NCBI GenBank assembly: GCA_035622315.1
Contig: DASPVP010000107.1
Location: 1 to 9,586 of the forward strand
Source of the DNA: JAJPHJ01 sp035622315
GTDB lineage: Bacteria; Vulcanimicrobiota; Vulcanimicrobiia; Eremiobacterales; Eremiobacteraceae
Direction: 5' to 3'
Length of the DNA stretch: 9,586 nt
The position numbers and the translations under genes were made by a program. Shown here piece by piece: positions 1-5,508 of this stretch. How positions within the stretch are numbered: the first letter of the stretch is position 1; each line of letters starts with the position of its first letter. Below the pieces are notes generated by a model, which saw only the letters and a list, made by a program, of their open reading frames with translations, had not been told where the DNA came from and did not search any database.

Positions 1-155
1 CCGACGAGATCGGACGCATCACCACGAGCGGCACGATAACCGAGATAGCGGTACCGACCGGCAGCAGCCAACCCAACGGGATCGTCAACGGCCCCGACGG
101 AAACCTGTGGTTCACCGAAAAAAGCGGCAACAAAATCGGCAAAGTCTTGTGGTAG
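1..155 (+). CDS. Streptogramin-lyase (Vgb)-like beta-propeller protein, C-terminal end only
   Basis: The gene enters from the left edge; codons are read from position 3 and end at TAG 153-155, leaving 50 residues. They contain two propeller-blade repeats of the virginiamycin B lyase/NHL-like type: an IGRIT..G.ITE strand pair, then P-N-G-I, then GPDGNLWFTE, then N-K-I-G-K. These blade signatures are diagnostic of the family, but many members in environmental bacteria are not antibiotic lyases and work as secreted or surface propellers. The catalytic region and any signal peptide lie outside the window, so enzymatic activity cannot be judged. The protein stops right after a blade, which suggests an intact C-terminus. 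About 70 nt separate it from the tRNA gene downstream, and I see no convincing terminator there. Confidence 0.85.
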   Translation, partial: DEIGRITTSGTITEIAVPTGSSQPNGIVNGPDGNLWFTEKSGNKIGKVLW

Positions 156-226
156 GTGCGAGGGGCGCGCTGGCTGGCTAGGGGACGCGGCAAAGAACCG
201 CCGCCGATTGGGAGAAGAGTCCTCGT

Positions 227-316
227 GGAGAGATGGCAGAGCGGTTGAATGCGGCGGTCTTGAAAACCGTTAGGGATGCGAGTCCCTCGTGAGTTCGAAT
301 CTCACCCCCTCCGCCA
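227..316 (+). tRNA. tRNA-Ser (anticodon UGA)
   Basis: A class II tRNA with a long variable arm. The D stem is GCA/TGC (236-238 with 250-252). The anticodon stem is 254-258 with 266-270 around the seven-base loop CTTGAAA, anticodon TGA at 261-263. The variable arm is AGGGA/TCCCT (272-276 with 283-287). The T arm is GTGAG-TTCGAAT-CTCAC (289-305). The discriminator G is at 313 and CCA is encoded at 314-316. It decodes UCA and, by wobble, other UCN serine codons. The acceptor stem is odd: GGAGAGA (227-233) faces CCCCTCC (306-312), giving five pairs and two A-C mismatches (231/308 and 233/306). Everything else is canonical, so I call it a tRNA gene, with some doubt about full acceptor-stem function. 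Confidence 0.93.
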
Positions 317-335
317 ACACCGTTCGTCTCGTGCG

Positions 336-608
336 ATGGCCCGAGCGCATCTAATCGTTTACGGGCGCGTGCAAGGCGTCTTCTTCCGCGCAAGCGCACA
401 AGAGACGGCACAAAGCTTGGGGTTGGTCGGATTCGTGCGCAACTTGCCGGATGGCGCCGTCGAGATCGTCGCTGAGGGCGACCCAGAATCTCTCGGTCGA
501 CTACGTTCGTGGGCCGCTCACGGGCCTGCGGGCGCGATTGTCGATTCAGTCGACGACATCGCTGAGAAAGCGACAGGCGAGTTTCGCCGTTTCGCCATCA
601 GCGGCTAG
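336..608 (+). CDS. acyP: Acylphosphatase
   Basis: A 90-residue protein, the usual size for acylphosphatase, which hydrolyses carboxyl-phosphate bonds such as those in acetyl phosphate or 1,3-bisphosphoglycerate. The N-terminus carries the phosphate-binding signature GRVQGVFFR (residues 10-18), whose last arginine is the catalytic Arg. It is followed by GLVGFVRNLPDGAVEI (residues 32-47), whose Asn is the second catalytic residue. The ATG at 336 is the only sensible start because anything further upstream would run into the tRNA. No Shine-Dalgarno is visible in the 19 nt after the tRNA, so the gene may be translated from a short leader processed off a tRNA-containing transcript. Its 3' end overlaps the convergent nucleotidyltransferase gene by 11 nt (598-608). 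Confidence 0.93.
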   Translation: MARAHLIVYGRVQGVFFRASAQETAQSLGLVGFVRNLPDGAVEIVAEGDPESLGRLRSWAAHGPAGAIVDSVDDIAEKATGEFRRFAISG

Positions 609-1206
609 CGCGTCTGATCCGTTCGTAGTCCTGGTGCGTGTCGATGTCGGCGAACGCGTTGGGATGCACCGCGTCGACGAATTGCAGGCGCTCTTTCTGC
701 GACGCGGCGTGTCGCTTGGCGCCCTCATCTCCTTTGAGATCGGTGAGCTTGGAAAAATCGCTTCTCGGGAAAAGCACAGGCGATCCCCAGATCCTCCCCG
801 CCCGCAGCGCGACGATCGCGTTGCGGTTGCCTGCGTAGCAATCGATCAACTGATTGAGATCGTCGGCCGTGACGAAAGGCTGGTCCGCGACCGTGAGGAT
901 GCACGCATCGTCGTCCTCGTGCATCCCCAGTCCCACGCGAATCGAGCCTGAAAGCCCCTCCTTCCACTTCGGGTTGCGCACCACCGCGCAACGGCGCGCA
1001 TCGATCTCGAGGAGGATAGCTTCCGCATGCGCCCCGACGACGAGGGTGCAGCTGGCCGCATACGAACGCGCTGCGTTGTCGACCGCGCGCTGTACGAGCG
1101 CCACGCCGTCTAACGGCAGCAACAGCTTCGCGCGCTTCGCGTCGAAGCGGCTGCCTTCGCCCGCCGCGAGCACAACGCAACCGACTCGCGGAGAGAGCCG
1201 CATCAT
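598..1206 (-). CDS. MobA/MocA-like nucleotidyltransferase (NTP_transf_3 family)
   Basis: A 202-residue, single-domain, cytosolic protein. The N-terminus has the nucleotide-binding loop VVLAAGEGSRFDAKRAKLL (residues 11-29: L-A-A-G-x-G-x-R, then the conserved Lys). A central NPKWKEGLSGSIRVGL block (78-93) follows, then the metal-binding VADQPFV (106-112), and near the end WGSPVLF (140-146) and LKGDEGAKR (157-165). This order is that of the MobA/MocA group that transfers GMP or CMP to molybdopterin; the NPxWxEGLxxS block resembles the MocA/xanthine-dehydrogenase-accessory branch. The actual acceptor cannot be told from the sequence, and no molybdoenzyme gene is visible here. The ATG at 1206 shares ATGA with the stop of the upstream phosphatase gene, indicating translational coupling; a second ATG directly follows at 1203. 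Confidence 0.85.
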   Translation of the reverse strand: MMRLSPRVGCVVLAAGEGSRFDAKRAKLLLPLDGVALVQRAVDNAARSYAASCTLVVGAHAEAILLEIDARRCAVVRNPKWKEGLSGSIRVGLGMHEDDDACILTVADQPFVTADDLNQLIDCYAGNRNAIVALRAGRIWGSPVLFPRSDFSKLTDLKGDEGAKRHAASQKERLQFVDAVHPNAFADIDTHQDYERIRRASR

Positions 1207-1988
1207 GACCTGTGGCTTTGGAGCACGGCAAGCATCGCTTCGTGGATCTTGCCGTTCGATGCGACGAGCTCGCCAGCGTCGATACGTGCTCGGCCGCCGC
1301 GATAGTCGCTGACAGTGCCGCCCGCTTCGGCGACGATCAGCATGCCTGCCGCGACATCCCAAGCGTGCAGACCGGGCTCCCAAAAGCCGTCGAATCGACC
1401 CGCGGCGACGTAGCAAAGGTCGAGCGCTGCCGAGCCGTCGCGGCGGAGTGCCTGCGCCACGCGGGTGAAGTCTGCGAAGGGACCAAGATTACCGACGGGA
1501 TCGTCGACGCGATGCGCCGGAAATCCGGTGACGAGCAACGCATCACCGATATCGTCTCGCTCCGAAACGCGAAGCTGCGTTCCATTGCAGGTCGCGCCCT
1601 GCCCGAGTCGCGCAACGAACTCTTCGTCGGCCATAGGGTCGTAGACGATCCCAGCCACGACTACACCCTCGCGCTCGAGCGCGATCGAGACGCAAAAACA
1701 ACGATAGCCATGCGCGTAGTTGGTCGTCCCGTCGAGAGGGTCCACGATCCAACGGTGTCCTCGATCGCTCCCGCTCGAACCGCTCTCTTCACCAAGGAAA
1801 ACATCTTCGGGAAAACGTTGGGCGACGAGCGACCGGATGAGCGCTTCGCTCTGCGTGTCTGCTTCGGTCACGAGATTGCTTCGTATATCCTTGGAACGCA
1901 CGAGGAGGTGGGTCCCGAGTTTGGCGCGCAACAGCGCGCCGGCCTGACGCGCCGCATCCCGTGCGAGATCGAAGCGGTCGGTGGTCAC
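1203..1988 (-). CDS. suhB: Inositol-1-monophosphatase family protein (SuhB-like)
   Basis: A 261-residue Mg2+-dependent phosphatase, of usual family length. It shows the metal-binding GEES (66-69), motif A WIVDPLDGTTNY (80-91, with Asp83 and Asp86) and motif B WDVAAGMLIVAEAGG (210-224, with Asp211). The block RRDGSAALDLCYVAAGRFDG (182-201) is close to that of bacterial SuhB/IMPase. It should hydrolyse myo-inositol-1-phosphate or a related sugar phosphate; FBPase or histidinol-phosphatase activity cannot be excluded. The GTG at 1988 is chosen as start because it lies 4 nt after the stop of the flavoprotein gene and gives the family's usual N-terminus; the open frame continues far upstream (to 2615) only because it shadows that gene. 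No Shine-Dalgarno is evident, consistent with translational coupling. Its stop overlaps the next gene's start. Confidence 0.92.
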   Translation of the reverse strand: MTTDRFDLARDAARQAGALLRAKLGTHLLVRSKDIRSNLVTEADTQSEALIRSLVAQRFPEDVFLGEESGSSGSDRGHRWIVDPLDGTTNYAHGYRCFCVSIALEREGVVVAGIVYDPMADEEFVARLGQGATCNGTQLRVSERDDIGDALLVTGFPAHRVDDPVGNLGPFADFTRVAQALRRDGSAALDLCYVAAGRFDGFWEPGLHAWDVAAGMLIVAEAGGTVSDYRGGRARIDAGELVASNGKIHEAMLAVLQSHRS

Positions 1989-1992
1989 TAAG

Positions 1993-3363
1993 CTACTGCC
2001 CAGGAGCCATCGACATGGCAGGTGGGGCCAATAGCCGCGCAAGCGTGGGTAGCCCTTCAGCGTACGTGGGGTGCACATGCACCGAAGCATCGAGTGCGTG
2101 CCACGTGGCGCCTGCTTCCATGTGCGCGAGGATGATGTGGATGAGCTCACCGGCTTCGTAGCCGACGAGCGTCGCGCCGAGGATGCGGTCGTCGTCGTCC
2201 ACGAGCAGCCGATAGAATCCCTCTTCCTCATTCCATTCGATCGCGCGCGCGACGCGATCCAGTCCGAGAGTGACCGATCGCGCGGCGATGCCCTTCTGCT
2301 TCGCTTGCTCGGCATCGAGACCGACACGAGCCACTTGCGGTTCGGTGAAGGTGGTATAGGCGAGGATGCGATCGTCGCGCGTCCGCTGCCCGCCCGCCAA
2401 GATGGACTTGATCCTGCGGAAATCTTCCCATGAGACATGGGTGAACTGCGGCTGGCCCGCAACGTCGCCGAGGGCGTAAACGCCCGCGCAGGCTGTCTCC
2501 AATCGCTCGTTCGCCGCGACGTAGCCGCGCGCGTCGAGCGTGATGCCGCTGGCGCCCACGTTGAGCTGGGCGGTGTTCGGAGTGCGGCCAACGGCGACCA
2601 GCAGTGCGTCGCCATCGAGGCGCTCGCCGTCGTCGAGCGTAGCCTCGAATCCAGCAGTGTAGCCGATCGATTTGATGTCGCGACCCAGGTGCAAGGTCAC
2701 TCCATCGCGTCGCAGGCTGTGCTGGAGCACGTCAGTCGCATCTGCATCTTCACGGGCAAGAACGCGCGGATTCGGGTCGATGATGTGCACCTCGCTGCCC
2801 AAGCGCGCCATGCCCTGGCCAAGCTCCAAGCCGATGTATCCAGCACCCATCACGAGCAGTCGCTTCGGCAGGGCGCTCAGGTCGAAGATGTTCTCATTTG
2901 TCAGAAACGGGGTTCCGGCGAGACCGGGGAGTTCGGGGACGTGTGCGCTCGTGCCGGTGTCGATGATGACGATGGGTGCGCAAACCACGACATCGCCGCC
3001 GGTCACGGTTCTCTCGCCCGAAAAGGCGGCGCTTTTGCGGACGACCCGGACGCCCGCGTCGGTGAGACGGCGCTCTATGGACTGCTCGAAGCGGTCGCGG
3101 ATCCCGCGCACCCGTGACATGACAGCGCCGAAATCGACGCTGACCTGCGCGCTGACGCCGAGTGGCGTCATGCGACGTGCACGGCCGGCACTATGGGCGG
3201 CGGCGAGCAGCGCCTTCGAGGGCGTACAACCATAGTTGATGCACGATCCGCCAAAGCGCCCGCGCTCGAAGAGTACGACCTTGCGGCCTTGCGATGCCAT
3301 GTCTGTCGCTAGAGGGACGCCGCCTTGGCCGCTGCCGATGATGATCGCGTCGACCGTTTCCAT
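1993..3363 (-). CDS. FAD-dependent pyridine nucleotide-disulfide oxidoreductase (dihydrolipoamide dehydrogenase / mercuric reductase-like)
   Basis: A 456-residue group I flavoprotein disulfide reductase. In order: FAD-binding IIIGSGQGG (7-15) with acidic Glu33 ending the second strand; redox-active disulfide GGSCINYGCTPSK (38-50, Cys41/Cys46); NAD-binding VMGAGYIGLELG (171-182) ending in Asp196, which favours NAD(H) over NADP(H); AVGRTPN (257-263); FAD-ribityl YALGDV (296-301); and the C-terminal HPTYAEGLP (431-439) with the His-Glu pair of the dimer interface. No heavy-metal-binding N-terminal domain and no C-terminal Cys pair of true MerA are present. No E2 or E3-partner genes lie nearby, so a dedicated pyruvate dehydrogenase role is not supported. 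It starts at an ATG with a good Shine-Dalgarno directly downstream of a two-hairpin repeat. Confidence 0.92.
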   Translation of the reverse strand: METVDAIIIGSGQGGVPLATDMASQGRKVVLFERGRFGGSCINYGCTPSKALLAAAHSAGRARRMTPLGVSAQVSVDFGAVMSRVRGIRDRFEQSIERRLTDAGVRVVRKSAAFSGERTVTGGDVVVCAPIVIIDTGTSAHVPELPGLAGTPFLTNENIFDLSALPKRLLVMGAGYIGLELGQGMARLGSEVHIIDPNPRVLAREDADATDVLQHSLRRDGVTLHLGRDIKSIGYTAGFEATLDDGERLDGDALLVAVGRTPNTAQLNVGASGITLDARGYVAANERLETACAGVYALGDVAGQPQFTHVSWEDFRRIKSILAGGQRTRDDRILAYTTFTEPQVARVGLDAEQAKQKGIAARSVTLGLDRVARAIEWNEEEGFYRLLVDDDDRILGATLVGYEAGELIHIILAHMEAGATWHALDASVHVHPTYAEGLPTLARLLAPPAMSMAPGQ

Positions 3364-3368
3364 CCGTT

Positions 3369-3374
3369 CTCCTT
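3369..3374 (-). promoter_or_regulatory. Shine-Dalgarno of the flavoprotein gene
   Basis: AAGGAG on the minus strand, 5 nt upstream of the ATG at 3363. It fixes the start of the oxidoreductase gene. It directly abuts the second hairpin of the repeat (in mRNA sense), so folding of that hairpin could affect ribosome access. Confidence 0.85.
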
Positions 3375-3428
3375 GGGGCGATTTTCAATCGCCCCCTACA
3401 TGGCCGACCTGAAGGTCGGCCGCTACAT
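3375..3428. repeat. Twin-hairpin REP-like intergenic repeat
   Basis: Two adjacent perfect hairpins fill the gap between the HAD and flavoprotein genes. Hairpin A: GGGGCGATT (3375-3383), loop TTC, AATCGCCCC (3387-3395), 9 bp. Hairpin B: GGCCGACC (3402-3409), loop TGAA, GGTCGGCC (3414-3421), 8 bp. On the plus strand each is followed by CTACAT (3396-3401 and 3423-3428), so the unit is hairpin plus CTACAT, twice. In mRNA sense each hairpin is preceded by ATGTAG. There is no U-tract, so this is not a standard terminator. It may stabilise mRNA or attenuate transcription inside the operon. The shared tag points to a dispersed repeat family, which cannot be confirmed from one copy. Confidence 0.75.
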
Positions 3429-4109
3429 CTACAGCACGAGATCCAAGACGTCGAGCAAGCGCGTCACGATCGCGGTCGGGGCGGGCACGTTCGTCGGGTA
3501 CTTCTTCCCTTCCCAGTCGAACCAGATCGCGCGCATGCCTGCGCCGAGCGAACCGAGGATGTCGTTGTTCGGGTCATCACCGACGTACCAGACTTGCGCT
3601 GCAGGCAGTCCGAATTCGTCGATCAGGACGTTGAAGGCGTGCACGTTTGGCTTGCGCACGCCGAGGTCGTCGCTCACAAAGACAGGCTTTTGAAAACCGA
3701 TAAGCTCAGCCTTGCATTGTTGCAGCGGATTCCATCCGTTGGTGAGGATGGCGTATGGGATGGTCGCCGCGTCGAGGCGGGCGAGCAGTTCCTGCGCGCC
3801 AGGTAACGCGGTGACGTGTTCGGGAGCCCGCTCGATGACGAGCTGTTTGAATTGCGCAATCGCATCAGTCGCCGGTTTCTGTCCTTGCACGGCAATGAAC
3901 GCGGCATCGAATGCCTGCTCGAGGGAGCACTGACCCGCTCGATAGCGCAAAATGTTTTCGTCCGCGATCTTGTCCGCCCCAGCTGCGTCGAACGCAGCGC
4001 CACGCAATACCGCATACCGACCCATCAGCTCCACGAACGCACTGCGCTCGAGCTTGTGATCCATGCCGAGCGTGTGATCGAAATCGAAGCCCACGGCCAC
4101 AGGTCCCAC
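3429..4109 (-). CDS. HAD-superfamily hydrolase (phosphatase, subfamily I with C1 cap)
   Basis: A 226-residue HAD phosphatase. Motif I is FDFDHTLG (8-15; nucleophile Asp9, acid/base Asp11), motif II ILTNGW (121-126; Thr123), motif III RKPN (152-155; Lys153) and motif IV VGDDPNND (176-183). Residues about 16-95 between motifs I and II form the helical C1 cap typical of YjjG/phosphoglycolate-phosphatase-like enzymes. The substrate is a small phosphorylated metabolite or nucleotide; which one cannot be read from sequence. No ATG is available: the frame opens after an in-frame TGA with GTG at 4109, and GTG codons 4 and 6 are alternative starts. It is the first gene of the minus-strand cluster, and its TAG stop (3431-3429) abuts the twin-hairpin repeat. 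Confidence 0.88.
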   Translation of the reverse strand: MGPVAVGFDFDHTLGMDHKLERSAFVELMGRYAVLRGAAFDAAGADKIADENILRYRAGQCSLEQAFDAAFIAVQGQKPATDAIAQFKQLVIERAPEHVTALPGAQELLARLDAATIPYAILTNGWNPLQQCKAELIGFQKPVFVSDDLGVRKPNVHAFNVLIDEFGLPAAQVWYVGDDPNNDILGSLGAGMRAIWFDWEGKKYPTNVPAPTAIVTRLLDVLDLVL

Positions 4110-4163
4110 GCGCGTCGCATTCCCTCAGGATGGGTCGCTTTCCGGGCTGTCGAACTTTGTCGC

Positions 4164-5492
4164 ATGCCGCAGATTTCGACCGAAATCCCAACCTATGTGC
4201 TGCCCGGACCCAAGGGTAAGGCGATCGTCGAGCGCGAGAGCGCACGTCTCACCACCGGCACAAAAACCGCCCCCGTGGTCGTCAAGACGGCCAAGGGTCT
4301 TATCGTCGAGGATGTCGATGGCAACGTGTTCTTAGACTTCACCAATGGCATGGTCGCGGCCACGGGGCATGCCCATCCCAAGATAGCGGCCGCCATCGCA
4401 GAGCAAGCCGAGCGCTGGATCTTCATCAATAGCCCTGACTTCTATTCGCCCCTGCAAGCCGAGGTGGCGGAGCGCCTCGCCAAACTCGTGCCTGGCATCG
4501 CCGGCAAGAAAGTATTCCTGTGCAACAGCGGGACCGAGGCGAACGAGGCTGCGCTCAAGGCGACCCGCTGGAACAACCCGACGCGCAAGCGGCTCATCGG
4601 ATTCTTGGGTGCATTCCACGGGCGCACCATGGGATCGAATTCGCTCACCGCGAGCAAGATCGCACAGCGCGCGCGCTTCACCTCGAACATCCCAGACGTC
4701 CACCACGTCCCGTACGCGTCGTGCTACCGCTGTCCGTACAAGATGTCATATCCGAGTTGCGACATCTGGTGCGCGCGCATCCTCGAAGAAGTCTATTTCA
4801 AACAACTGATCCCACCTGATGAGGTCTCCGCGATTTTCGTCGAGCCGATCCAAGGCGAGGGCGGCTATATCGTGCCCCCGCCCGAGTTCATCCACATCAT
4901 CCGTGACATCGCGGCGCGATACGGCATCGCCTACGTGGATGATGAGGTGCAAGCGGGCATCGGCAAGACCGGCAAGATGCTCGCCATCGAGCACTTCGGC
5001 GTCACTGGCAACTGCACGTCCATCGGTAAAGCGGTCGGCTCGGGCGTCGCTGTGGCAGCGCAAGTGCTCGACGCGGATCTCGACTTCGGGCAGAGCGGTG
5101 CCCACTCCAATACCTTCGGCGGTAACGGCATCGGCCTTGCCGCAGTCAAGGCGACGCTCGACGTCATGGAGGAAGAGAATCTCGTCGAGCGGGCGGCCCA
5201 GCTCGGAGACTACTTCATCGGTAAACTGCGCGAGCTCGCCGAGCGTCACCAGGTCATCGGTGACGTGCGCGGCAAGGGTCTCATGCTTGCGGTCGATTTC
5301 GTCACCGATCGCGTCACGCGCGGCCACAACACCGAGTTCCGGGATCGGGTTCTGGCGCGTTGCTTCGTGCATGGTCTCATGCTCTTGCCGGCCGGTTTTT
5401 CCGCGATCCGTTTCACGCCCGCACTCGTCGTCGACCGCGAGCAAATCGACCATGCGGTCGCGGTTTTGGATCGGTCTATCCGCGAGGCGTGA
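4164..5492 (+). CDS. Class III PLP-dependent aminotransferase (acetylornithine / 4-aminobutyrate type)
   Basis: A 442-residue fold-type I aminotransferase. PLP-site motifs in order: CNSGTEANEAALKATRW (120-136, phosphate-binding SGTEA), GAFHGRTMG (149-157), VEPIQGEGG (226-234), VDDEVQAGIGKTG (258-270; Asp260 faces the pyridine nitrogen), SIGKAVGSG (286-294; Schiff-base Lys289) and SNTFGGN (315-321). It should transfer an omega- or alpha-amino group to 2-oxoglutarate or pyruvate. A Cys-rich insert (Cys187, 190, 199, 203, in the pattern CYRCP...YPSCDIWC) resembles archaeal-type GABA aminotransferase/amino-acid racemase homologues, so racemase activity is an alternative. The ATG at 4164 is chosen by family length; the reading frame is open to 3816 but that part overlaps the HAD gene antisense. 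No clear Shine-Dalgarno is seen. Only 54 nt separate it from the divergent HAD gene. Confidence 0.93.
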   Translation: MPQISTEIPTYVLPGPKGKAIVERESARLTTGTKTAPVVVKTAKGLIVEDVDGNVFLDFTNGMVAATGHAHPKIAAAIAEQAERWIFINSPDFYSPLQAEVAERLAKLVPGIAGKKVFLCNSGTEANEAALKATRWNNPTRKRLIGFLGAFHGRTMGSNSLTASKIAQRARFTSNIPDVHHVPYASCYRCPYKMSYPSCDIWCARILEEVYFKQLIPPDEVSAIFVEPIQGEGGYIVPPPEFIHIIRDIAARYGIAYVDDEVQAGIGKTGKMLAIEHFGVTGNCTSIGKAVGSGVAVAAQVLDADLDFGQSGAHSNTFGGNGIGLAAVKATLDVMEEENLVERAAQLGDYFIGKLRELAERHQVIGDVRGKGLMLAVDFVTDRVTRGHNTEFRDRVLARCFVHGLMLLPAGFSAIRFTPALVVDREQIDHAVAVLDRSIREA

Positions 5493-5498
5493 CGAGCT

Positions 5499-5503
5499 AG
5501 AGG
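5499..5503 (+). promoter_or_regulatory. Shine-Dalgarno fixing a GTG start
   Basis: AGAGG lies 5 nt upstream of GTG 5509-5511 and decides the start of the MgtE-N/CBS gene. The same frame is open far upstream through the aminotransferase gene, so without this site the start would be ambiguous. Confidence 0.75.
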
Positions 5504-5508
5504 TAAGC

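Noticed and set aside
1989..2615. A long N-terminal extension of the inositol monophosphatase frame
   Set aside because: It lies entirely within the flavoprotein gene on the same strand in another frame, has low-complexity Arg/Ser-rich composition and no family match; the GTG at 1988 gives a normal SuhB N-terminus.
3375..3421. Intrinsic terminator between HAD and flavoprotein genes
   Set aside because: Stems are perfect but no U-tract follows either hairpin on the minus strand, and the downstream gene has a good ribosome-binding site directly adjacent.
3816..4163. Upstream extension of the aminotransferase frame
   Set aside because: It is antisense to the HAD gene, and family length fits the ATG at 4164.
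4746..5453. 235-codon open frame on the minus strand
   Set aside because: Antisense shadow of the aminotransferase, rich in Asp/Val/Arg/His with no motif; typical of opposite-strand frames in GC-rich genes.
4819..5508. Upstream extension of the MgtE-N/CBS frame
   Set aside because: It is a Ser/Arg-rich shadow of the aminotransferase gene. AGAGG at 5499-5503 marks GTG 5509 as the start.
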